Shown here one piece after another: positions 10,996-23,104 of a stretch of 64,000 nt of DNA. How positions within the stretch are numbered: position 1 is the stretch's first letter; each line of letters begins with the position of its first letter. This DNA comes from Anaspis maculata. Lineage: Eukaryota > Arthropoda > Insecta > Coleoptera > Scraptiidae. The position numbers and the translations under genes were made by a program. The notes beneath the pieces were generated by a model. That model saw only the letters and a program-made list of their open reading frames with translations, ran no database searches and was not told the origin of the DNA. The DNA lies in NCBI GenBank assembly GCA_949128115.1, contig OX421967.1:9042070-9106069 (forward strand), read 5' to 3'.

Positions 10996-13269
10996 AGATT
11001 TGGTTTTTTCATAGACAAGTGGGGTATCGATTCCTACTAAATCGACTTCAAGCAACACGTTTTTGGCATTTATTCACATCTAATGCCAGCCTTCAAGCCG
11101 GAAATCACAGCTCTTACTACGATTTAGCTGTTAGTGATCGAGCTCTGTGTCAGTTGAGCGATCTTCCATCGACAAATTGGCCGTCGGGAATTGCAAATTG
11201 AACACTTTCAAACCGGCGGACTGGCTCAATGATGATTCATACAAATCGAATTACCATTTCACGGCCCACTTGATGCCCGTGCGACACCACGAATTTCAAT
11301 AAGAAGCAGCGAGCAAGACCGTGGCCCGCGAGTAGGCAAGCACCGGGAGAAAGATATCGCCGTCCCTCACTGTCAATTTTCCCATCGCACTGGGAAAAAT
11401 CGACGTCGAATTAATCACGGACGTGTCGAAATTTCCAATTGGCCGCCCGCTTTGATCTCCGCCATTAGTATTCAAACGAAATTTCCGTGTACTGAGAGCC
11501 AGGCCGCGCGCGGTTTTATTATTGTTTGTGTATATGGCAATCGCATTGAAAATTCAAACGTTATATTCGAGTGATTTATGTATTTTTTGCAAGGTATGTA
11601 CTGGTCGAGGCAATAGTCGCACGTTTTGATTGTTGTTTGATTTTATCGAAACTTGGTACACAGCGTGTTCTCGCAACTGAGTCATCCTTGGAAGATGTTA
11701 TTGCTGGCATGTCCAGCTATCAGGGAAAAATTGGTAGAAAACTGTAACCTCAAGCTTTTTTCGTTTTTTTATTATTTGATCTAAGATAAAAAATTGCTTA
11801 CTATTTTTCCTGATCCCTTGACATGTCAGCAGCAAAGTGTTCAAAGAAAAGACTCAACTTCAAGAACAGCCTGTATATACTGGAGCCACAACTGAACTTT
11901 TTTGTCTATACCTGCTTGATTTACAATTACATTTGGAAATTTCGTGATCAGTCAGGAATATATTGTAGAATCAACGCACTCTCTTGAGAAATGTACCTAC
12001 GTATAGTTTTTCGCATCACGATGAAAAGGGTGGATTGAATACGAAAAGGATTGAGAAAATTCGTATCAAAACTGCCTTTCGCAGGCTCCGACTCACCGGT
12101 ATAGAGCAAGAGGCATACACCTGCGTTAATCATCAATAAGGTTTGAAGTTATTCATATTCAGATGCGAAGTTTGGGTTTCAATTGAGAGTCTTTGATTTG
12201 AATATTTGAATGGCTCAGATAAGCCTTTGAAATAATGGGACTGCGTATGCTCGGTTGCCATAGATCGAAGATAAATGGGGAAAAAAGTTTTTATTCAATG
12301 GATGAGATTCTGCTGCTCGGTGAGCAAGAGAGGAGGCACAAGCAAGAGCAACCCACCTCTCCGACTTATTTATCATTAGTATATTATAAAGGTGTATGGG
12401 TATAGAGTATAGAGAGAAGACGAGGAGCAAAGTGTTTTGAAAATAAATTCCCGATTCTATGGAACGACGACTCTCTTGGAGAGCAAAGAACAAGAACAAA
12501 GATCTCGGGTGATAATGGCCGCATTGATTTTCGACACGTCATTATTTTCGCGAGTTTGGTGCCACAATACAACACAACAAGAATAATAATAATAGAGAGC
12601 GATGATCCATTTTTCAAACTCGCACACCAAATGCGCTAAGGTCTGACGGGAGAAAAAAAAAACTGGCAGAAAGAGAGAGTGAACCGGCCAAACAAACAAA
12701 AAGTTTTCGATAATGTTCCTCTGGTGCGAGTTCATTATCTTTTGTATATCGAGACGCGCGCTGGACAAAAAAAAAACCGGTAGCAGACTCAGACAAAAGT
12801 GTTTATTATTTTTATCTTGATGAACATCGAACGATTTTTCGAAAGCCACAAAAGATTTTTGACAAATTATTTTCGCGCTGAGCCCATCTGCATTATGGAA
12901 AAAAATAATGATTCGAGATCGTTTCCAGTCTAGTAGGATGAATAGGATTTGTCATAAAGCTTTCGACCGCATAAAAGGTTAGACGACATCTGCTTTCATT
13001 TTTATCTCGATTTTTACCGAGCACAATGCCGGATAAAAGGAACTGGAAAATCACGATTTTTAACCACACCCACCTTTATTTGTATGAGAGTAAAATACTA
13101 TCAATTTGATGGAAATGTAAACTAAACCGTGTTCAGTCGTTAATTTACAATTTTTTTCAACCCACATCAACAATCTGGTACAAATAGATACAAATTTGTA
13201 ACAACAACAACTACTTAGTACCTACTACTACAACTTATATACAAGAATTCACGTGGCATTGAAATAAAC
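10996..13269. other. No recognisable gene; low-copy-looking DNA
   Basis: Apart from a short piece of the ~312-bp repeat family at about 11013-11045, I see no repeats, domain-bearing frames or RNA genes. Frames up to 130 codons on the minus strand (12457-12849) are rich in Leu, Phe and Ser and are interrupted by simple A/T runs. They look like chance frames in intronic or intergenic DNA. Confidence 0.5.
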
Positions 13270-13543
13270 ACCAAAATCGAATTGTCTGTGTTCTATTTAG
13301 TGAGAAACGAAACCACACTCGTCGTATTGAAAAATTGAAAATTTTGACGTTTGCAATTTTTCTTTTGATTTCTGATTTTTGTTTTTAGGAATTTTTGATC
13401 TTCTTTCAAATTTGAATATGTAAAGATTGTTGTCAGAGTTAGAATGCTGATGTCAAACTTGATAAGACCGATACGCCACTTGCCATTTTGAATAAAGTGA
13501 AAGGGCACTATCCAGTTTGGGCATATTTTCGGCCCCATAGACC
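13270..13543 (-). repeat. Reverse-orientation piece of the ~312-bp repeat family
   Basis: Read on the minus strand it contains a GGTTTCGTTTCTCACTAAAT-like box and a GCAAGTGG...TATCGG...TTTGACATCAGCATTC block like those at 2640-2710. It ends with CATATTTTCGGCCCC. The same end occurs inverted at 19558-19592 (GGGGCCGAAAATATGCCC), so the ~6 kb between them is bracketed by inverted copies. Confidence 0.6.
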
Positions 13544-14316
13544 TCTGCATGGCCTATCCACGATTTTTTGAATATATACTCGTGAAGGCCTTACCATCAC
13601 ATGGACGAAGTAAGAAAAATGGGCCATGCAGAGAACTTCACTGAAAATTTTTTTTTGTCCGGATCACGGCAGCAAAATTATGAAAAAAAATGAGAGTGAT
13701 AAATAGCATTGTATCGAGAAATCAGACCTCACACATCAATGGAAGCTCTACATTTTGCCTTCATGTCTCTAGGCCACCCTTTCCTAACAAATGGAACATG
13801 AGCTAACGAGTCAAACGTGCAGACTCATTTACAGGGTGAAACATAAGTTATCGAAAAATTCTTAATAATTAAACCGAGTCATTTGGCAGCAACCATCGAT
13901 TCAGTTTTAATCAACTTGTAGAATTCCTCTTTCGAATAAAAGAAGCGATGTCAACAGACCAACTGACTGTGATCGAAAGACCAAAATCCAAGGTGGCGGC
14001 ACATAAAGGAATATAATCTCAGCTAAGGCGATATGGGTTATTGTCCGTTCAACAACCAGCAAATTATTTCTTATTTCTCATAAACTGAACCTATCCTGGC
14101 TGTAATGGATCACGGAGTGAAGGTTGCCGGTCGTAAATCTTGTCCAAAAGTCCAGAGTACAAGATGGCGCCCAACATTGCGCAAAAATGTTTACAGAAGT
14201 CATCTCTAATTTATTTACCCTATATGATGAATAACAGCAATCGCAACTTGGAAATATTGAGTCGCGTTAATCATGATGTGATTAAGATGTGATGTGCAGA
14301 CGTGCAATGCCGGGAT

Positions 14317-14790
14317 CTCACTAAAACTTTGTCCGAAAGTCCGCGTACCTATATATCGAATGATTTTGCATCAAGGCCCCAGAGAAGTAAGCATGGCCTA
14401 TTCACAATTTTTTGAACATACACTCCCTGAGGCCCAACCATCACATGTGCAAAATTAGACAGATGTGAAATGCCGAGATCTCACTAAAACTTTGTCCGAA
14501 AGTCCGCGTAGGTACCTATATATCGAATGTTTTTGCATCAAGGCCCCAAAGAAGTAAGCATGGCCTTTTCACAATTTTTTGGACATACACTCCCTGAGGC
14601 CCAACCATCACATGTGCAAAATTAGACAGATGTGAAATGCCGAGATCTCACTAAAACTTTGTCCGAAAGTCCGCGTACCTATATATCGAATGTTTTTGCA
14701 TCAAGGCCCCAAAGAAGTCAGCATGGCCCATTCACATTTTGTCCAACATACACTCCCTAAGGTTTAACCATTACATGAGCAAAATAAGAC
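14317..14790 (+). repeat. Tandem repeat, ~165-bp unit, three copies
   Basis: The landmark CTCACTAAAACTTTGTCCG starts at 14317, 14480 and 14647, giving periods of 163 and 167 bp. Units are nearly identical and carry TCCGCGTACC, TATATATCGAATG and ATACACTCCCTGAGGCCC. A degraded relative lies at 13545-13620. Confidence 0.85.
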
Positions 14791-15340
14791 AGATGTGCGA
14801 TGCGCAGATCTCTTGCGTGGTCTTATTTCTACGTAGCGCTCGTGTGTACACTCTTTTCTACGGTGGTTCGTTTTCTTCCATGTTGTACCAGTTTCATAGC
14901 TCCACCAGTAGTTTGCTTCCCTGGAGCGGTGTTTGAGCCTTATTACTCTATCACAGATGCCGGTATCCTGGTCTATCACATCTCTTGAATAGATGCCGGG
15001 GTCATCGTAGTCGTTGGCGTTCGGGACCCTATCGAGTCCTCTTCTATCCCCTGTCGATACCCCTAGCTCCAACTTGCGTCAAGTTGCCCCCACGATAAGT
15101 CTGCTGCATCAAGTCCTTGGCGTCATGTTGTCCCGCCTCAATTTGTCTCGGCGTCAATTGTCCCGCGTCAAGCTGTCATGTACGCGCCCGCGCTGTGTGG
15201 TCCATTGCAGATAGTAAACAGACCTTCATAAGCCACAGTAATCAAATATGCAAGATAGGGATACCTAGGAAAGCTATTTCAGATTTTGAACTTCCGATGC
15301 AAAAATTTTGACTCGGACCTTGACTGATCTGATCCAATCT
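14791..15340. other. Unassigned segment with a small CGTCAA/TGTCCCG repeat
   Basis: 15068-15180 holds about six degenerate copies of a ~16-17-bp word, (G/C)GTCAANTTGTCCCGC. The minus strand has a 102-codon frame at 14764-15072, rich in Arg, Asp, Tyr and Trp; I do not recognise it. There is no firm evidence for a gene. Confidence 0.45.
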
Positions 15341-18300
15341 GATCCTAATTGAGCAGAATCAAGTCGGTGAAGGTGAAGATAAAAAGATAAGAAACAGCCA
15401 GTTCATAAGCCTACAAATTAACGAGATCGGGAATGCTGTAGCCATACTGGCCGCAACTTAGATTTCTGGACTTCCAATGAGAATGTTTGGCCTCAATAGT
15501 GACTTCCCATACAAAGGTTTGACCTCAACATTGACTTTCTGTTTCTGGTTCAGCAGAGTCCAGTCGGTGAAGAAAAAATGATGATAAAAACAGCCAGTTC
15601 ATAAGCACACAAATGAGCGAGTCACAAATGCTGTAGCAATATTGGCCGCCATTTAGATTTCTGGACTCCCCATGCAAATGTTTGGCCTCAACATTAACTT
15701 TCCGTTTCTGGTTCAGCAGAGTCCAGTCGGTGAAGATGGAAAGGTAGAATACAGCCAGTTCATCAGCCTACAAATGAGCTAGATCGGAAATGCTGTAGAA
15801 TAATTGGCCGCCATTTTGATTTATGCACTTCCCTCGCGAATGTTTGGCTTCAACATTGACTTTGTGCTCCTGGCTGAGCAAAGTCCAGTCGGTGATCAGC
15901 CTACAGAAGAGCAAGATCGGGAATGCTGTAGCGATAGTGGCCGCCATTTTGATTCCTGGACTTCCCATGCGAATGTTTGGCATCAACATTGACTTTCTGT
16001 TTTTGGTTCAGCCAACTTCAGTCGGTGAAGATGAAATGATGAAAAACAACCAGTTCATAAGCCTAAAAATAAGCGAGATCGGAAATGCTGTAGCAATATG
16101 GGCCGCAATTTTCCTTTCTGGACTTCCCATTGTAGATTGTAGATTGTAGATTAGAAGTGGTCGTTTGGTCTCGGAGGATCCTTTCTGCACTGCGACCTAT
16201 AAGATCTTTTGTGCGTGACCATGCTTCTATTTAATGTCCCAGGAAATCCACCTCCTCACCGAATCGGATGATTTCCTCGGGAGACTTACCTCTTGAACTT
16301 CCCATGCGAATGTTTGGCCTCAACATTGTCTTTTTGGTCCTGGTTCAGCAGAGTCCAGTTGGTGGAGAAAAAAAGTAGAAAACAGCCTGTTCATAAGCCT
16401 ACAAATGAGCGAAATCGGAAATGCTGTAGCAATATCGGCCAACATTTCCAATTCTGGACTTCCTATGCAAATATTTTGATCCTAACATTGACTTTCTCAT
16501 TCTGGTTCAGCAGAGTCCAGTCGGTGGAGATGGAAAGATAAAAAACAGCCAGTTCATAAGGCTACAAATAAGCGAGATCGGAAGTGCTGTTGCAATATAG
16601 GCCGCCATTTACAATTCTGGACTTCCTATGCGAATATTTTCACTTCAAAATTGACGTTCTCATTCTGGTTCAGCGAAGTCCAATTGGTGAAGATGGAAAG
16701 ATGAAAAAACACCCAGTTTATAAGCTCACAAACGAGCGAGATCGAAAGTGCTGTAGCAATATTGGCCGCCATCTTGATTTCTGGACTTCCAATGCAAATA
16801 TTTGGCCTCAACATTTACTTTTTTTCTTGGTCCAAAGAGTCCAGTCGGTGAAGATAGAAAGATAATACAAACCAGTTCATAGGCCTACAAATGAACGAGA
16901 TCGGAAGTGCTGTTACAATTTCGGCCAACACTTCCAATTCTGGACTTCCTATGCAAATATTTTGATCCCAACATTGACTTTCTGATTCTGGTTCAGCAGA
17001 GTCCAGTCGGTGAAGATGGAAAGATGAAAAACAGCCAGTTCATAATCCCACAAATGAGTGAGATCGAGAATGCTGTAGATATATCGGCCGTAGTTCTCAA
17101 TTCTGGACTTCCTATGCAAATATTTTTGTCTTATCACTGACTTTCTGATTCTGGTTCAGCAGAGTCCAGTCTGTGAAGATAGGAAGATGGAAAACAGCCA
17201 GTTCATAAGCCTACAAATGAGCGAAATCGGAAGTGCTGTTACAATATCGGCCGCCATCTTGATCCCTGGACTTCCCATGCAAATATTTTAGCTCCAACAT
17301 TGACTTTCTGATTCTGGTTCAACAAAGTCCAGTCGGTGAAGATGGGAAGATAGAAAACAGCCAGTTAGTTCATAAGCCTACAAATATGAGCGACATTGGA
17401 AGTGCTGTAACAATATCGGCCGCCATTTTTAATTCTGGACTTCCTTTGCGAATATTTTCACTTCAACATTGACGTTCTCATTCTGGTTCAGCAAAGTCCA
17501 ATCGGTGAAGATGGAAAGATGGAAAAACACCCAGCTCATAAGCTTACAAATGAGCGAGATCGGAAGTGCTGGAGCAATATCGGCCACCACCTTGATTTCT
17601 GGACTTCCCATGCAAATGTTTGGCCTCAACATTTACACTTTTTCTTGGCTCAAAGAGTCCAGTCGATGAAGATAGAAAGATAATAACAACCAGTTCATAG
17701 GTCTACAAATGAACGAGATCGTAAGTGCTGTTACAATATTGGCCAACATTTCCAATTCTGGACTTCCTATGCAAATATTTTGATCCTAACATTGACTTTC
17801 TGATTCTGGTTCAGCAGAGTCCAGTCGGTGAAGATGAAAAGATGAAAAACAGCCAGTTCATAAGCCTAAAAATGAGCGAGATCGGAAGTGCTGTTACAAT
17901 ATCGGCCGCCATCTTAATTTCTGGACTTCCCATGAAAATATTCTCACTCCAACATTGACTTTCTGATTCCGGTTTAGCAGAAATCAGTCGGTGAAGATAG
18001 GAAGATAGAAAACAGCCAGTTAGTTCATAAGCCTACAAATATGAGCGACATTGAAAGTGCTGTTGCAATATCGGCTGCAATTTTCAATTCTGGACTTCCT
18101 TTGCGAATATTTTCACTTCAACATTGACGTTCTCATTCTGGTTCAGCAAAGTCCAATCGTGAAAATGGAAAGAAGGAGAAACACCCAATTTATAAGCTTA
18201 CAAATAAGCGAGATCAGAAGTACTGTTACAATATCGGCCGTCATCTTGATTTCTGGACTTCCCATGCAAGTATTCTCACTCCAACATGGACCTTCTGATT

Positions 18301-19085
18301 CCGGTTTAGCAGAGTCCAGTCAGTGAAGATAGGAAGATAGAAAACAGCCAGTGAGTTCATAAACCTACGCATATGAGCGACATTGGAAGTGCTGTTACAA
18401 TATCGGCCGCCATTCTCAATTCTGGACTTCCTTTGCGAATATTTTCACTTCAACATTGACGTTCTCATTCTGGTTCGGCAGAGTCCAATCGGTGAAGATG
18501 GAAAGATGAGAAAACACCCAGTTCATAAGCCCACAAATGAGCGAGATAGGGAATGCTATAGAAATATCGGCCGCAATTCTCAATTCTGGACTCCCTATGC
18601 AAATATTTTTATCTTATCACTGACTTTCTTATTCTGGTTCAGCAGACTCCAGTCGGTGAAGATTTGAAGATAGAAAACAGCCAGTTAGTTCATAAGCCTA
18701 CAAATATGGGCGACATTGGAAGTGCTGTTACAATATCGGCCGCCATTTTCAATTCTGGTCTTCCTTTGCGAATATTTTTACTTCAACATTGACGTTCTCA
18801 TTCTGGTTCAGCCGGTCCAGTCGGTGAAGATGGAAAGATGGAAAAACACCCAGTTTATAAGCTTACAAATGAGCGTGATCGGAAGGGCTGTAGCAATATC
18901 GGCCGCCATCTTGATTTCTGGACTCCCCATGCAAATATTTTGATCTCAACAATAACATTCTAATTCTGGTTCAGCGTAGTCCAGTCGGTAAAGGTAGAAA
19001 GATAGATAACAGCCAGTTCATAAGCCCACAAATGAGCGAAATCGGCAATATTGTACCAATATTGGCCGCCATCTTGATTTTTGAA
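15341..19085 (+). repeat. Satellite-like tandem array, ~165-bp monomer, about 22 copies
   Basis: Every monomer has the same order: TTCTGGTTCAGCAGAGTCCA, then GTCGGTGAAGATGG, then CAGCCAGTTCATAAGCC, then ACAAATGAGCGAGATCGG, then GCTGT..CAATATCGGCCGCC, then TTCTGGACTTCC(C/T)ATGC. Landmarks at 17005, 17168, 17331, 17500, 17661 and 17823 give periods of 161-169 bp. Shorter and longer variants alternate in places (for example GTTAGTTCATAAGCC units at 17350, 18015 and 18670), which hints at a multi-monomer higher-order structure. Many 60-110-codon frames read through monomers on both strands. They give similar peptides in several frames and are a by-product of the repeat. Confidence 0.92.
16131..16296 (-). 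mobile_element. 5'-truncated LINE tail inserted in the ~165-bp array
   Basis: A 166-bp segment unlike the monomer breaks a unit. It is flanked by a 9-bp duplication, ACTTCCCAT, at 16122-16130 and 16297-16305. On the minus strand it encodes SPEEIIRFGEEVDFLGH followed by a stop, then an untranslated tail ending in three copies of an ATCTACA-like repeat. A short C-terminal coding piece, 3' UTR, microsatellite tail and target duplication are the marks of target-primed LINE insertion. The clade is not assigned. Confidence 0.7.
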
Positions 19086-19800
19086 CTAAGGGTTCAGATT
19101 TTTGGCGTAAAAGAAATAAATGTCACATAGTCTGTATTTGGGTGACCTATAGACTGATCCAGGAAGCAAGAGTCCGCGAACTTGGGGAAATATGACATCT
19201 TTTTTGTTTGTTTGGGGGCGGCGGCCGGGATCGGCGGCTGGGGGCCGGGCGGCGACAAATGAAAAACAGCCTGTATTCTTCTCTTTGAAGTCAACTACAT
19301 CAGTGGAACAATTAGAATGCTATGTCCTTTGGTTCAGGAGAAGCAGTTGCAACATTCAGTGAAATCAGGGAAATTAGGTGGGGCCGAATATTTGGTTAAT
19401 ATTGTCTTCAAATAAATCATTAAGAAAACAAGCAATCATTACAAATATTTGCTTGAATACGTGAAATTATATACTAATACACATCACATTGTCGATTCCG
19501 ACCATTACGATAAAGCAAAGGCAAAATTCAGCAAAAAAACTGTTTTCACGGGGCCGAAAATATGCCCAAACTCGATAGTGCCCTTTGCAAGATTTCCGGA
19601 AAATGTCAGTTTTTTGTAATTAAAAAAAGTCAATATGGATGGACCACTGTACACTACGATCTAACGGAAAGAGTCTAGAAAGATCGCGTGTCATCCAGAA
19701 TCGCCGCTCGTAACAGTGGAAAGTGATACCCATTTGCCGTTCGTGAAATTCGCAGGATTTTCGAAAATTGTCAGTTTCTTGGTAATTTTCTCGAAAAATG
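19086..19800. other. Flank between two arrays, with a GC-rich run and an inverted repeat end
   Basis: 19205-19255 is a G-rich GGCGGC-type run. 19558-19592 is the inverted counterpart of 13504-13543. Related text continues to about 19790. No gene is recognisable. Confidence 0.5.
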
Positions 19801-22560
19801 TTTTTTCAAGGTGCTTCAACTTGTACAATGAGTAATTTTTGAACTAAATTGTCCCGAGCTCTCCCAGATTCTTCTGTAGCATTTCAGATTCCCTAGGAGT
19901 TTTCCCGAGCTCCTTTGGTCATTTAGTTTCCTTTAGGTCCAGTTTTTTGGTTGCGACTTGCGACTGACGTTCAAATTTTGATTTGTTGCTATTAAATCAA
20001 CTGTTGCTACAATGAAATCCATGAAAACAAAACAAAGTTGAGAGTTAACCCGAGACTCCTCGCGAGACTCCAACTGTCATCTGAGTCGCACAAAAAGCAG
20101 CTTTTGTCACTGAATTTCCTGCAGTTCTCTCACTAAGCTCCTTTCAAGTTTCTCTGTGGTTTGTCCAAAATTTTCTCGGACTTCCCTAGAATACTGGAGT
20201 GCTCATGAGGTCCCCTAACTTCAAAAGAGCTCTTCTCAGTGGCGGACTAAGGGGGGGGGGGCGGTGGAGGCGGTCCGCCCCGGGCCTCGGGGCCTCAATC
20301 GTCTGATGGGGCCTCCAATTCCTCTTGTTTGCAAAAAATACTGCGAAAAAATTGGGATAAAATCCAAAAATTTCAAGTTTTCTCCTCAATGGTAATTTTT
20401 TTCGCATATTACTCGAGTGAGTAACATTGTTTATTTTTTTTCCATTTTAAAGTTACTTTGGCAGGCCCCATGACAACAGGTTTGGGGGCTTACACACATG
20501 CAATAGGGGTGTGTGTCTGTATCACGGAATCTCTAAGAATGATTCTCACTTCAGGCTTCAGGAGCCCCGGCTCCGGATATCAAAAGAGGGGAGAGACAAA
20601 ATAACAAAATTATCTTCTCTGCGCGCTACAGACTACGCCACTGTGTTTTTTGGTCAAGTTAACAACTCATATTTTTTTGTTTATTGGGCTTTTTCTCAAT
20701 CACGGCGGGGCAGGGCGGGCCAAAAAGTCTGCCGACCCCCCTAATATTCTCAACTTTCACTCCTTAGGGGCCCCATCTCACAATTCCGCCCAGGGCCCCC
20801 GATTCCTTTAGTCCGCCACTGGCTCTTCTGCGTCTGAATTGTCTGGAGCTCCTCTGCTGAGCTCCTATAGGATTTCTCTGGATTTTTTGGGTTTATTCAA
20901 AGTTCCTTTGCACTTTCCTCCAGATATTCAGCTTCTCTTGAGGTTCTTCAACTTGTACAAAACAGATTACTTCAGGAACCGAAGTTGCTCTACTGACATC
21001 TAGTGCCTCCAGAGTCCATTCGTGTTTTTACAGAATTCCTTTCAGCTTTTCAAACGTCTTCTAGATTGTTATGTTGATGTTGCCTTAGAACTTTAAGCCT
21101 TAGAAACAAAAGGTAGCTTTTGCGTCTGAATCACTTCCAGTTACTTCGCTGAGCTCCTTCAGGAATACTTTGTGTCTTCCCACAATTCTTTGGGATCCCT
21201 CAGGGTTCTCCTGGTGAATTGAGTTTCCCTTATTTAAACAGGAATGGGGATCCTCCAACTTGAGCAGCGCAGGTCGCATTTGCGACTGGATATCTCTCAA
21301 TTCCCCTGATGAGTTCCTTGTCCTTAAACTTTGGGTCTTCCCAAAATTGTCTGGAATTCCCCAGAGTTACTTGAGCTCGTACCAAAGCAAGACCACTTTT
21401 GCGACCAAATTTCCCGCAGTTCCACTGCTGAGCTCGTTCAGAGCTTCCTCTCTGGGTTTTCGCGGAATTTTTTGTGGTTTCTCCGGAGTTTCCCAGAATG
21501 ATCCTCCTTGATGTTCTCCAACTTGTACAAAAGATGTCACTTCTGCGACTGAATGCTTCGGAATTCTTCTGATGGGTCTTCCTAATATACTTCGGAGTTC
21601 TCCAGAGTTTTCTCAATAATAATAATAATGATGACTTTTGCGAGTAAATTTTTTGAAGTTCCTCTGCTGAGTTCTTCCAGAGTTCCTTTCGGTTTCTCAA
21701 GAGCTCTTTCGAGCAGCTCAATGATTTCATGATATGTTCAATCCTATGTTCTTCAACTTGTGGGAAAAGGTCACTTTTGAATTTCATATCCGCCACTGAA
21801 TTCCTTAGAGCCGCTCTGTTGAGCTCTTCCATCTTCGGTTCCTCTGGTCAGCAAGAATTTCTAAGTCTCCCCCCAGAGCTCCCCCAGATTGGTTTCCTCC
21901 AATGTCAATTTCATTTTTACAAAAAAAAAAACGCTCAGGCTACTGAATTCTCCGTATTTCCACTGCTGAGCTGATTTTTACTGAAGTTCTCCAGAGTTCT
22001 TCGGAACTTTTTTGGACAGTACATTTCAACCTGAGCTTTTTGAGCTTGTACAAAAGATTTTCGCAACAAAGCTCCTGTCAAGTCCCTCCCAGTTTACCAA
22101 AAATCCTCCAGAATATTTTCTTCCCACTTGAGGCTCTTAAACCTGTGCAAAAAGTTACTCTTGTGACTGAGTCTTCCAGGATTATTCTGATGAGTTCTAT
22201 ACTTGAATCCCACTGGCTTTTCCTTGACTTAACTAACTCAAATAACTCAAAAGTCACTTTTAGCCTTTCTCCCCAAAATTTCTAGAAACTTCTCTGTGAA
22301 TTTTCGGTTCTCCTTCCTCCAATTTGTGCAAAAAATATAATTTGTGCAACTGAACTTCGCGCAGCTAACCTGCTGAGTTTCTCCAGATGTCCTCTTGATT
22401 TTTCCGTATATCCCACGGGTTACCTAGAGGTTTTCTTTTAGAATATGTATTTTTAGTTTCTTGAGGCTCTTTCATTTGTAAAAAATTAGTTATTTTTGCC
22501 AATGAATTCCCAGGAGTTCTCTCCAAATTCTAACTTTCCTTTTAGAGCGAGTTTTTCAGT
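19800..22560 (+). repeat. Old irregular tandem array, units ~110-180 bp
   Basis: Recurring blocks are CTTCAACTTGTACAAAAG, CACTTTTGCGACTGAATT, CTGCTGAGCTCCTTC and TTCTCCAGAGTT. They appear in fixed order from about 19800 to 22540, with spacings from 107 to about 230 bp. Divergence is much higher than in the 15.3-19.1 kb array. A 200-codon minus frame (21230-21832) crosses several units with a repetitive composition, so I regard it as a by-product. The array is split by the hAT MITE at 20237-20821. Confidence 0.75.
20237..20821. mobile_element. hAT-type MITE with perfect 8-bp target duplication
   Basis: The 585-bp element has inverted ends CAGTGGCGGACTAAGG and CCTTTAGTCCGCCACTG. It is flanked on both sides by GCTCTTCT (20229-20236 and 20822-20829). 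An 8-bp duplication and CAGTGGCGGA-type ends are characteristic of hAT elements. The ends are GC-rich (poly-G and GGGGCC runs) and the centre is AT-rich. No transposase frame is present. Confidence 0.92.
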
Positions 22561-23096
22561 CTCGGCTGATGTTTTAATTCTAGGCCAGTCAAATTAGAAC
22601 AAATTTTTTCGTTTGAGGGGAAAAACTGTTGGAGTTCTGGAAATTTGACAGTAATGTCCGGTAAGTTGTACTGTTAAACATACTAAAAGTCCCCAACTCT
22701 ACCTATTAAGCTCGAGCCGCCATCTTGGAAAATTGGTCCTTCGATCGAGTTTCCTGCTTATATTCCGCTAATCATCAGAGATATTTAATTAAGTTCAAGA
22801 AAAAATCAAGGCTATAGAATTGTCTATAAAAATTGTTCCATACCGATTTTTTTCTTGTATCTGTTGAAATTAATAAAATTAAATCAACAAAAAAAAAATC
22901 AAAAATAAGCGATTTTTTGCCTATGGCTAGAGATATTGTCTTCAAAATTTGTGAAGATGTTGGCAGTCTACATTGCAGCTAAACGTAACTGTTGAGGTAG
23001 AAACAGAGTTTGACATTTTCAACAGGGCGGAGTAAAGGTTTCAATCGAACATCAATCAGTTTTGATATTTACATATTGAAAGACAAAATTTCATCA
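22561..23096. other. Dispersed-repeat flank, no gene
   Basis: The words AACATACTAAAAGTCC (about 22676) and TTCGATCGAG recur at 24190-24240, partly in direct and partly in inverted order. The two flanks of the hAT element at 23105 are therefore diverged copies or arms of one older repeat. Frames are short. Confidence 0.45.
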
Positions 23097-23104
23097 GTAT
23101 TTTG

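Noticed and set aside
15823..18943. Many 60-110-codon frames with similar peptides
   Set aside because: They arise from the 165-bp satellite in several frames and both strands. The shared peptides follow from the DNA repeat, not from a protein family.
21230..21832. 200-codon minus-strand open frame
   Set aside because: It crosses several units of the irregular tandem array, has a repetitive composition and no domain. It is a by-product of the repeat.
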